NCBI RefSeq assembly: GCF_012489685.1
Contig: NC_080046.1
Location: 26,418,223 to 26,482,222 of the forward strand
Source: Lotus japonicus
Lineage: Eukaryota; Streptophyta; Magnoliopsida; Fabales; Fabaceae
DNA: 64,000 nucleotides
Direction of reading: 5' to 3'
Positions 55,948 through 64,000 of this stretch are shown piece after piece (the stretch's first letter is position 1; every line of letters starts with the position of its first letter). A program made the translations under genes and the position numbers. The notes under the pieces were generated by a model. The model made no database searches. It was not told the origin of the DNA and worked only from the letters and a program-made list of their open reading frames with translations.

Positions 55948-57421
55948 ATGGATTCAAGGATCACTGTGATATTGATGCATGGTGGTGAGATAAGTTTGCA
56001 TGTGGATGGCACTGCCTCATACTTTGGGGGAACTATGTGTGTGTGGGAGGATCTTGATTCTGACAGGCTGAACCTATTTGATCTGGAAGCTATGGCAAGG
56101 GAACATGGATATGTTATGACTATGAAGATGTGGTGGCGTAATCCTCAAGTTCCAGATGTGCTTAAGTTAAATGAACTTTGCACTGATTCTGACCTAATGG
56201 ATGCATGCTTAGCATCTAAGTCCAACAACCAAGAGATCGAGATTTACTATGAGCATTTGGAACCAGTCCCTTTTGAGGTTATTCCACCCCCTAATTTTAA
56301 TGAGGATGAGAATGTTGTGATTGTGATTACACCCCCTGTGGTCCATGTGGTGGATGAGGAGGAAGTTATTACACCCCCTGTGATGGAGGAGGTTGAAGTA
56401 ACCCAGAATGCCCCCAACGGAACTCCTCAGACACAAGCACCCCAGGTAAAATGGTAGCATTCTCTTCTCTTTAATATGACTTATTTCATTAGAATAGGAG
56501 GAGGGATGGAAATGAGGAACCAGTTGCTGGATCAAGAAACAGGAGTAGGGCTGGAAGTGAGCCACCTGTTCCTGCCACAAGAATCAGGAGGTCATATCCT
56601 CCAATTACTTGTACTAGGTGTGGCCTAACTGGTCACAACACCAGAAGCTGCCATAACATTGGTGCACCAATAAGGCCAACAAATTGGGTTCCACCCCCAC
56701 CTGAAGTAATTGAGGATGAGGTTGATGTATCCCAGAATGCCCCCAATGGGACTCCTCAGCAACCCCAGGTAAAATGGTAACATTATGTTCTCTTTAATAT
56801 GACTTAATTCATTATATTAATTAATGTTAATTTTTTGAACTGTGATAGGAAACTCCTGCTGCTACAAGACCTAGAAGGAATGCCAACAGACCTAGAAGAA
56901 ATGCTACTCCTGCTGATACAGCTCCTGTGCCTACAAGTAGTGGAACTGCCCCTCTTTCAAACACTATGCCTGCTGGAATTACAAGTAGGCCTGCTGCTAC
57001 AAGACCTAGAAGGAATGCCAACAGACCTAGAAGAAATGCTACTCCTGCTAATACAGCTCCTGTGCCTACAAGTAGTGGAAATGCCCCTCTTTCAAACACT
57101 ATGCCTGCTGCTGCACCTATTGGGTTTGTGATTTGGCCCAATAGACCAACTGGAATTGCAAGTAGGCCTGCTGGAATTGTTTATAGGCCCACTCCTGCTC
57201 CTGCTGCCTATAGGCCCCCTTCAATTAGGCCACCTAGGCAATCAGTGGAAGCATCTTCCTCAACTCGTCCACAATTCCAAGCTTCAACTTCAGTACCACC
57301 AAGGGCAGAAACAGCAAGAAGCTCACCACCACCAGGGCAAGTGACATATGCTTATCCTGGACGAAATATGTGTTTCATGCCAACACCTTCTATGTTCCAA
57401 AACACCTCAGAGGACAATTGA
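55948..57421 (+). CDS. MURA-derived protein lacking the transposase core (448 aa)
   Basis: Three exons, all phase 0: 55948-56445, 56493-56768, 56849-57421, with GT...AG introns (CCCAG|GTAAAATGG; TTCATTAG and TGTGATAG acceptors). Exon 1 (166 aa) matches the PB1-like N-terminal domain of plant MULE transposases (MHGGEISL...YFGGTMCVWEDLD). Exon 2 has a CCHC knuckle, CTRCGLTGHNTRSC (near 56610), usual at the MURA C-terminus. Exon 3 is P/A/R/T-rich with a 45-residue tandem duplication (RRNANRPRRNATPA... twice). The DDE and SWIM regions that should lie between are missing, yet the frame stays open through three exons. Confidence 0.75.
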
Positions 57422-57918
57422 TGACAATGAAGTTCCAGAAGAGTCTTTTTGTGATGCAGCAGCTAGCCTATGTCTCTTTTTTGTTTTAAAACTGGTTGTG
57501 TTATGTACTGACTGATGACATTATATTTAGTAGCCTTAGTAACTTGGCATTGACATTATGGTTGTCTATTTAAGTTCTGGTTGTTGTTATGCTATTTAGC
57601 ATTGAACTTTGTAATGGTTGACAGTATTGTGTTATGTGTTTGTTCAGACTTTGTAAGGGTTGATCTTTTATTATGAATGGTTATCTATTTCACATTATGG
57701 TTGTCTATTTAAGTTCTGGTTGTTGTTATGGAATATGTGTTTGTTCAGACTTTGTAATGATCTTATATTATGAATGGAGTAGAAGATTTGGTGGAAATGA
57801 CCAAAAGCAAGCATGACAAAATGCATACCAAAAGCATCAATAATGCATTTCATTGATAATTTGACAATATCATTACATTCATCACTCAAAAGACTACATT
57901 GTTACATGATCCCCCACA

Positions 57919-58584
57919 TTACATGAACTTCCCAATCATCATTACAAACACAAACAAAGTCATCAATATGACACAAATTCTCATCAATTGAACTTGTTGA
58001 GCTGCAAGGTCATTGTTCTTGCACATGGCTGCATTCATGTACCTAATTTGTTCAATCACCATCTCATTTTTCTTCAAAATAGCTTCCTTCATAAGCACCA
58101 CCTCCTGCATCAACACTGCATTCTTCAGAGAAATCTCATTCAACACCCTCACAACTTCTTCATTCTGCATACAGTTTGGGGCATTCGATTCAACTTCATT
58201 TCCATCTTCAACCCATCGAAAGAAGTTGCAATTAGATAAATGACCCTGTACAACAAAACCCATACAACCCAGAAATTATGAATTCATGCCAACATATGCA
58301 AAAATGAAGAACCCAGAAAATCATTTACTTGCCTTTGGTAGATAGCAACTATAGAAGGGTTTTCCTGGGTTGGCATCAGTTTTGGAAACCCTAACCACTG
58401 CTTCTTCACCACACTTGCAATGGGGCACTCCATCGTTCATCCCTGAGCTAGAACTTCCCATGGGTTTTTTCGATGGCCTCTGTGGAAGTCGCGACCTAGA
58501 ACTACCACTCATCTCCCTTCTCCCTTTCAGATTGAAGGTTGATGAATTTGGGATTTTCCCCCAAATGTTAGGGTTCATCTTCAT
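57919..58584 (-). CDS. GRF-type zinc finger protein with coiled coil and membrane helix
   Basis: Exon 1, ATG 58584 (alternatives 58578 and 58512) to 58333, and exon 2, 58245 to 57919, give 193 aa. The 87-bp intron has a non-canonical GC donor (AAAG|GCAAGT) and a normal acceptor (GTACAG|GG). Together the exons form one GRF zinc finger: HCKCGEEAVVRVSKT, then FYSCYLPK|G, then CNFFRWVED. An M/L/E-rich coiled coil (about residues 125-175) follows, and a hydrophobic segment near the C-terminus (ICVILMTLFVFVMMIGKFM) should span a membrane. Proteins of this GRF-coiled coil-TM design are common in plants and often sit in MULEs. It ends about 500 bp from the convergent MURA-like gene. Confidence 0.75.
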
Positions 58585-58844
58585 ATAGATGATTTCAGGG
58601 ACTAATTTGAAGTGTTTAACATAAACCCCCAACGGCTATTTCCACGTAGGCATTGATTGTGGGAAAAAAAAAATTCCATGTCAGTAAAAGGTTAACGGAC
58701 GTTATATGATTTTAACGTCAGGGACTACTATGACTATTTTTTGTAACTTCTGGGGACCGCGAGCCTAATTAAATTCATCCAGGGACGATTCTGAAGTCGG
58801 TGGAAACTTCCAGGGACCATTGTGACCATTTACCCGATTTCTCC

Positions 58845-59252
58845 CAATTTGGCAAAGTTAGTTGACAGAATGACGGTTGCATGTGTTTCTTGGGAACCTA
58901 ATATGCATCACTTTTAGGTGGTGTATTACACCACCTATTTTGGTTGGGTATAATAGGTTGACACATTATTTTTTTTAAGAAAAAAATATCATTAAAAATT
59001 TATCATATATTAAATTTCTTTAAAAAAACCTATGTTAACCTGTTATAGCAGGTTAAAAAAAGTGGTCTAAAATTAGACCATTTTAAAAGTGGTCCATATT
59101 AGGGTTCATCGTGTTTCTTACCCATGCTAAAGAGTAGAGTTGGGACCTTTATCATATGTGAGAAAAATGGTTTACTGCGGGAGATAAAACTTACTGTCTC
59201 AGTCTATGAGTATTTGTAGTCTTTATTTCAGAAAAAAAAATGCACCTCATCT
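58845..59252. other. AT-rich spacer
   Basis: No gene seen. CCTCATCT (59245-59252) is the left TSD of the next element. Confidence 0.4.
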
Positions 59253-60274
59253 TTTTTTTTTGGTCAAAGGTGAACATTTCATTGATAACATGGGCCAGGC
59301 TCATAACCCAAAAGGGTAGTACAACTGCTTGGGCAAGCCCACAGAGAATTACAAGTCAGTTTCTTACACTTGAGCTCATGACTCCTATCTACACCTAACC
59401 CAAAGTTAGAACTAGGAGATTAATGACAACTACTTGCAAAAACAAACAGGCCCAATAGCACTGAGCCCATGAAGACTAGGCCAGACAAACCCTAGCCTTC
59501 AGGGTCTCCAAACCCTAACCAGGGTAGCGGAACAGTAGCAGTGGTGGCGGGGATCAGCGGCGGCTCCATAGCTCAAATCCAAAGTAAATCTGCTGCAAAC
59601 AGAAGAGAAAATTTGATATTCACATCTTTAAACGTCACTTCTTATACCTTGCCGGCTCTGCCGTCAGCAATCTCTGCTACAAGGCTATCATAAACTCAGG
59701 TGTTCAACACCTTTAAGTCAGGGGCAAGCCCCGCAGCAAACAAACCAGATCTGGAGGAAAGAAAGGATGAGACCAAGAAACTGTTATGAGCGATGGAAGC
59801 CGCAGTTGGTGGATGGTGGTGGAGGTCACGGTCGTGGCACCAGAGGCAGCAACAAGGAGAAGCAAAACAGGGGTGAAAAACAGGCGAAGGTGGTCTTCAG
59901 AACAAAGCCAACAACATATGAAGATGACAGCGGCGGAGGAAGCGGTGGTAGAGACACAGAGACGACGGTAGAGGCACAAGGCTGCAGAAAGGTGCGACGG
60001 CGGCGGCCGGTGGGTGGAGGTAGGCGGGGAGGACGGTAACATAAAAGGGAAAATAAGCAAAAGGAGAAAACAACCCACTTATTGGGTAGCAAATCCACCT
60101 ACTGTGGAAGGGAACCCACCTATTGTGGGAGAAAACTACCTACAAAGAGCAGTAGAAACCTCCATGGAGGAGGAGGAGCCCCCCAAGGGGGGAGGAGCAC
60201 CCAAAAGGGGGTGGCGGCTAGCTTCTCTTCAAACCCTAGCAGAGGAAATTAATTGAATTTAGAAAAGGCCCGCT
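59253..60274 (-). mobile_element. Polyadenylated retroposon, LINE-derived non-autonomous
   Basis: On the minus strand a 1.0-kb unit ends 'gaaatgttcacctttgacc' followed by an A-run (T-run at 59253-59261), the usual plant L1 tail, and is flanked by an 8-bp direct repeat CCTCATCT (59245-59252 and 60275-60282). The 5' half is GC-rich (59760-60200) and the 3' half resembles a LINE 3' UTR; no endonuclease or RT is present. A minus-strand open stretch 60078-59713 (S/P/L-rich) has no known family. Confidence 0.6.
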
Positions 60275-60469
60275 CCTCATCTCCCTTGACACATAATTTT
60301 ATATTTTCTCAATTTTTAAAATGTCCGGCCCAACAATAACATCACCTCACGTATATTTTATTTTATATTTATCTTTCTCTTTACTTTTTTTTTATCATAT
60401 AATATATCATATAAATTATTTATCTAAATTCTCTTTCTTTCCCCCTTTTTTTTTCATTTGGTATTCGAT

Positions 60470-61289
60470 GTTGCACTTTCCTAAACCAGTCATGCGAAGG
60501 TTTCATAGGAAATTGACCCCTTGGAAGATGAAAAATTTGTCCTTTGGCGGCCGCATTTGCCTCTTGAACTCGGTACTCTCCTCTATTCCTCTCTTTTATT
60601 TATCTTTTTTTAAAATTCCTACAACTGTTGCTAACAGGATTATAAGTTTGCAGAGAACATTTTTATGAGGAGGGAATGAGGATGTAAGGAAAATACCATG
60701 GGTAAGTTGGGATATTGTGTGCAAGCCTAAGGAGGAGGGGGGATTGGGGGTAAGGGACATTGTGAAATTTAATAGAGCGCTATTAGGAAAATGGAGGTGG
60801 AGGTTGTTGCATGAGGGGAACAGTTTGTGGGGAAGGGTTTTGAGGGCAAAATATGGTGAGAAAGTGTGGGTTGGGGATGATGGGTGCTTTGATAATGGGT
60901 CAAGATGGTGGAGGGATGTTGGCCGGGTTAGTTCAGAGAGTAATGAGGGAGCTTAGTTTAAAAATAATATTAAGCGAGTAGTGGGTGACGGGAAAGAGGT
61001 GTGTTTCTGGTTGGAGCCTTGGGTGGGAAGGGAGAGTTTAAAACATAAATATAGAAGGTTGTTTGAGGTTTCAGAGGGGAAAGAGAGCACAGTGGCAGAT
61101 ATGGGAAGGTGGGGTATTGAGGGATGGGAGTGGAGGTTTATTTGGAGAAGGGATTTATTTGAGTGGGAAAAGGAACTTTTACAAGTTTTATTGCAGGAAC
61201 TCTCCTTAATACAGATGAACAAAGATGCAAAAGATAGATGGGTTTGGCTACAAGAACCTCATGGCTGCTACACAGTGAGATCTGCCTAT
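60470..61289 (+). pseudogene. LINE (L1-type) RT C-terminal fragment
   Basis: Broken + strand frame: WKMKNLSFGGRICLLNSVLS (near 60523), KPKEEGGLGVRDIVKFNRAL (near 60723), then WRDVGRV, FWLEPWVG and a zf-RVT start with GCYTVRSAYH (61263-61290). Stops at 60666 and 60954. It is cut off in mid-domain by the CACTA end at 61290. Confidence 0.85.
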
Positions 61290-62013
61290 CACTACTAGAA
61301 AATATAGATTTAACATCAGAGTTTTTACATCGGGTACACAAACACCTGATGTGAAAGATAAAGCGGTGGCAAAATTGAAATTATAGTGAACTTTAATGAG
61401 AGATTTCACATCGGTTGATAATATATCTGATGTGGAAAGTAATTAGTAAACATTTTTTACAACGGTTGATATAACAACCGATGTGAAAGATAAATGCGGT
61501 GGCATTTTTGAAATTTTAATAAAGTACTTTTCACGTCCGGTATAATACAAGCGTTGGGAAAAGTCCCTCACACAACACTGAAAATATCCAAACACGCACA
61601 ACTCAACCATTCACGGCCGGAAAAAACCTAAGTTTGCTAACACTCACCGCTGCTCGTTGCTAAGCCTCGCCCTCGCTCCTGCTCGTGAATCGCCGCCGCT
61701 CCTGCTCGTGACTCGCCGCCGCTCGTGCTTCTCTCAAAACCTAAGTTTGCTAACACTTGGAGGAAGAAGATGGAAGTCGCTTAATTTGGTGGGGTTTTGC
61801 GATTCATACAAGGTAAAGCATGATTCTAAGAAACTGGCAGTATACGTGAATTCCATTCAATTTGTCATTGTGAAACTCTGTTATTCATGATTGTACAAGA
61901 AAATTCAGATTGTACTAGTGTTTTACATATAGTGGCTTTTCAAAATTCATTGAAGATCAATTAGGTTGACTTACATATGGTAGTAGTTGAAAATACACCA
62001 GTGAATTGTGTTT

Positions 62014-62366
62014 GGAATTGGCTCTCTTGTCTCAATTTTCTTTAGCTGTATCTCATTTTTGGTCCTGCAATTTATAGTTTGGGGAGGGAGCATTGTAGTT
62101 AGGCCTAGTATTGAGTAGGCTTTAATCTTTAATTTGGGCTCATTGGTTTAGTACTTGCAGGGTCTGTAGTTTCTTGATGGAATCTTGGCTAATTTAGCTT
62201 GATAGTTCCTTTGGTTTTGCTGTCGTTACAGTTAGTTCTTTGCTGCATAAACAGCAGCTCTTGTTTTTCTGTTTTTCTCCAGCTGGTTTTTCCCTTTCTT
62301 TGTATAGGGTTGGGGTACCCCTAGTACCCCTTTATATTTATATCACTTTAGCTTATTAAAAAAAAA
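62014..62366 (+). mobile_element. 5'-truncated LINE insertion with 19-bp TSD
   Basis: Ends in an A-run (62357-62366) and is flanked by a perfect 19-bp repeat, ACACCAGTGAATTGTGTTT (61995-62013 and 62367-62385). The 353-bp body has no ORF. Inserted in an intron-like part of the captured sequence after the capture. Confidence 0.8.
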
Positions 62367-62475
62367 ACACCAGTGAATTGTGTTTTTTACAGTCTTCTCT
62401 TCATGTTCTTTAATGGTCTTGTGAATAAAGCTTGGGTGTATAAAAAAGTGATTAGAAACTACAACTTTCTGTCTT

Positions 62476-63064
62476 GTAGGTGGAGCAATTGCATAAAATT
62501 TTCAAACTTTGTGGCTCACCTTCTGAGGACTATTGGAGAAAATCAAAGTTGCCTCAGCATCTGCTTTGAAGAGTGAGGTGTGAAAATCTTGAGTGTCTTT
62601 TGTATTGTTCACACTTATGAAATGCAACTCTATGAGTACATATAGAGAGTGGATGTTGGTATTGGGAAAATCATAAACTTTTATGAACGAAGGTTGTGGG
62701 TTTCCTTGCAGCCTTAAGTTTTTTAATGTCATCTTTTTGCATATTTACTCATGTTTTAAAAATAATGCTTCTATATCATCTCTTTCTCATGTGTTCTCCT
62801 TTATGTATACATATTGTCTCCACGACTTGAATATGATTGAAAATGGATGCAGTATGTCTTGCTCAACTAAAATTTTGCACTGCTTTTTTAGTTGTAGATT
62901 ATTGTTTTAAAACTTGAGTATGCATTGCTCACTACTCTTTCATTTTGGTTTACTATTTAGTTCTTCTCAACGAAGCCTCTACCTTGTGATCCTTCAAGCT
63001 TGCCAAAGTATCCTCCTAGCAAAGAATTCGATGCCAAAGTACGAGATGAAGAAGCTAGAAGGTG
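62476..63064 (+). pseudogene. Captured exons of a CDK-like Ser/Thr kinase
   Basis: Exon at about 62480-62576 after a TTGTAG acceptor reads VEQLHKIFKLCGSPSEDYWR, then in another frame ASALKSE just before the GTGTG donor. The next exon at 62960-63061, after a TATTTAG acceptor, reads FFSTKPLPCDPSSLPKYPPS and DAKVRDEEARR up to a GTGGGTG donor. These are the kinase-domain end and the segment just after it in the At1g54610-type (CDK-like) plant kinases; the part between is deleted. Joining the exons keeps ASALKSE-FFSTKPLP in frame. Confidence 0.75.
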
Positions 63065-63301
63065 GGTGTTCACTTTTGGTGTGGAATTCTAGTTATATGT
63101 TAGTATTGCCAAAATGCACTAATACAAATTGCACTAATACAAATTGCAGTTCAAAGGGGATCCTTTATGTTTGTGTATCTCTGCAGTTATTGTAGTTGCA
63201 TCTTTTTGTGTAAAATTTGGTTGACTTAGGGTATGATGGTGATTAGAAATCGGTTTCCAATTTTTACTGGAATTTGATTTTTTTTTTGTCTTGTTTGTGC
63301 A

Positions 63302-63424
63302 GTATTACTATGAGCCAGGCACTGGAAGGCAGTTTCGCTCTCTGATAGTTGTTCAGCGAACTCTTCCACCTACTCCAGCTCTGGCAAACTCTTCCAGCCA
63401 CTGCAGAACTCTTCCATCTTGCTG
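63302..63424 (+). pseudogene. Captured exon of an MBD5/6-like methyl-CpG-binding protein
   Basis: After a TTTGTGCAG acceptor the frame reads YYYEPGTGRQFRSLIVVQRT, close to the C-terminal half of the plant MBD domain in MBD5/6 proteins (DKYYYEP...GRKFRS). The rest of the exon (63361-63424) is repetitive ('gcaaactcttcca', 'gcagaactcttcca') and probably not original; a GTAAG donor follows at 63425. Confidence 0.65.
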
Positions 63425-63556
63425 TAAGTTTATTTTCTAAGGTTGTGTTTAGCTTATCATTTGAAAAATGTTGATGAGTTTGGTCCCAGTGTCAATAATG
63501 TTAACTTTGGATCTAGATTAGCACAATAAAGTAATTTAATATCTGTTAATTTTCAG

Positions 63557-64000
63557 AACGTAGCTATGGATCGTAGTTGGATGAGAGCTAATCGATTAAG
63601 TCATGAGTTTAATAATGGAGTGACTGAATTTCTAGAATTTGCTGATAAAAATCTTCCAAACAACAATGGACTTTTTCCATGTCCTTGTGTTTCTTGTGGG
63701 AACCGGGAACCAAAACTTACTAAGGATGAAATAAGGGACCATCTAGCTTGGACGGGGATTTGTCAAAATTATACACGATGGATATGGCATGGTGAAGTAG
63801 TAACTCCAAGTGTATCCCAAAGAGAGGAAGTTTGTGTAGATACGGATGATCGGCTGGAAGACATGATACATGATCTTGGAGAAGAATCATTTAAGAGAGC
63901 GCATGTGTATGATACTTTATGTAAAGACAAGGAAGAACCTTTGTACCCGGGATGCACAAACTTTACACGGTTGTCAGCTGTGTTAAGATTGTTTAATTTG
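63557..64000 (+). CDS. TNP2-like CACTA transposase, N-terminus (partial)
   Basis: Exon starts at 63557 after a TTTTCAG acceptor; ATG 63566 opens a frame that is still open at the window end (145 codons). The first 75 residues are the transposase-associated domain of En/Spm TNP2 proteins: MDRSWMRANRLSHEF, FPCPCVSCGN, IRDHLAWTGICQNYTRW. The next part (DDRLEDMIHDLGEESF) is the usual acidic linker. The catalytic domain would lie beyond 64000. It encodes the DDE enzyme that excises CACTA elements, and the frame has no defect in the visible part. Confidence 0.88.

Larger units (their letters stand above)
55116..58835. mobile_element. Mutator-like element (MULE), 200-bp TIRs, two cargo genes
   Basis: Terminal inverted repeats 55116-55314 and 58636-58835 are nearly identical (start GGGTAAATGGTCACAATGG). 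TSD GATTTCTTC (55107-55115) and GATTTCTCC (58836-58844) is 9 bp with one mismatch. Inside are two convergent spliced genes, 55948-57421 (+) and 58584-57919 (-). The catalytic MULE transposase domain is absent, so the element is non-autonomous although it keeps parts of its own gene. Confidence 0.88.
61290..64000 (+). mobile_element. CACTA (En/Spm) transposon, 5' part, with captured exons
   Basis: Starts CACTACTAGAAAATATAG at 61290, a CACTA terminal inverted repeat, directly inside the LINE RT. Subterminal repeats follow (61320-61545): direct copies of 'gatgtgaaagataaa(t)gcggtggca' and both orientations of 'ttcacatcgg'. Then come exon-like captured host sequence (61640-63430) with a nested retroposon, and the start of a TNP2-type transposase gene at 63566. 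The element runs beyond the window. Confidence 0.85.

Noticed and set aside
56835..57141. ORFs of about 100 aa on both strands in MULE exon 3
   Set aside because: Caused by the tandem duplication in exon 3; the spliced frame of the MURA-like gene explains the region.

Overview
The window is AT-rich plant nuclear DNA, most likely from a dicot and probably a legume (inference: Ogre-like LTR remnant, Sirevirus and Tat retrotransposons, plant SINE and MITE types, spliced genes with plant-type junctions). It is mostly nested transposable elements. Only one ordinary host gene is visible, a two-exon TPR protein gene on the minus strand (52445-49888).

Layout. 1-4265 holds a tRNA-derived SINE with a 15-bp target-site duplication (TSD), an Ogre-like LTR remnant and AT-rich filler. 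4266-14966 is a Mutator-type MITE interrupted by a 9.9-kb Sirevirus (Ty1/copia, minus strand, 4452-14381). The Sirevirus has lost its integrase and carries several in-frame stops, but keeps an envelope-like ORF, repeated polypurine tracts and a separate + strand ORF with its own TATA box. 15250-19771 holds a CACTA end, a LINE tail and a hAT-type MITE. 19772-31408 is a complete Ty3/gypsy insertion (TSD TATCC) with 3.6-kb LTRs, a short decayed interior and a mutated RT active site. Each LTR contains two arrays of short RNA-like hairpins whose loops are constant while their stems change in a compensatory way. 32036-35146 is a MITE cluster containing a Pack-MULE-like element (TSD GACATGAAG) and a Stowaway-like MITE. 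36165-48665 is LINE debris split by a hAT MITE and by a very recent Ty3/gypsy Tat element (38278-48006, identical 226-bp LTRs, TSD GTGAT). The Tat element also carries an antisense gene with its own TATA box and two introns. 49365-49629 is a fold-back element.

The right-hand part continues with the TPR gene, a MITE, and a 3.7-kb MULE (55116-58835, 200-bp terminal repeats). The MULE carries two convergent spliced genes but no transposase core: one has a MURA-type N-terminus joined to a zinc knuckle, the other encodes a GRF zinc finger. Then come a 1-kb polyadenylated retroposon with TSD, a LINE fragment, and the 5' part of a CACTA element (61290 to the window end). The CACTA has captured exons resembling a CDK-like protein kinase and an MBD5/6-like methyl-CpG-binding protein upstream of its TNP2-type transposase.

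Two themes stand out. Unrelated retrotransposons (Sirevirus and Tat) each carry an antisense gene with its own promoter in the region between pol (or env) and the 3' LTR. And the gypsy element's long leader contains covarying hairpin arrays that look like a selected RNA structure.
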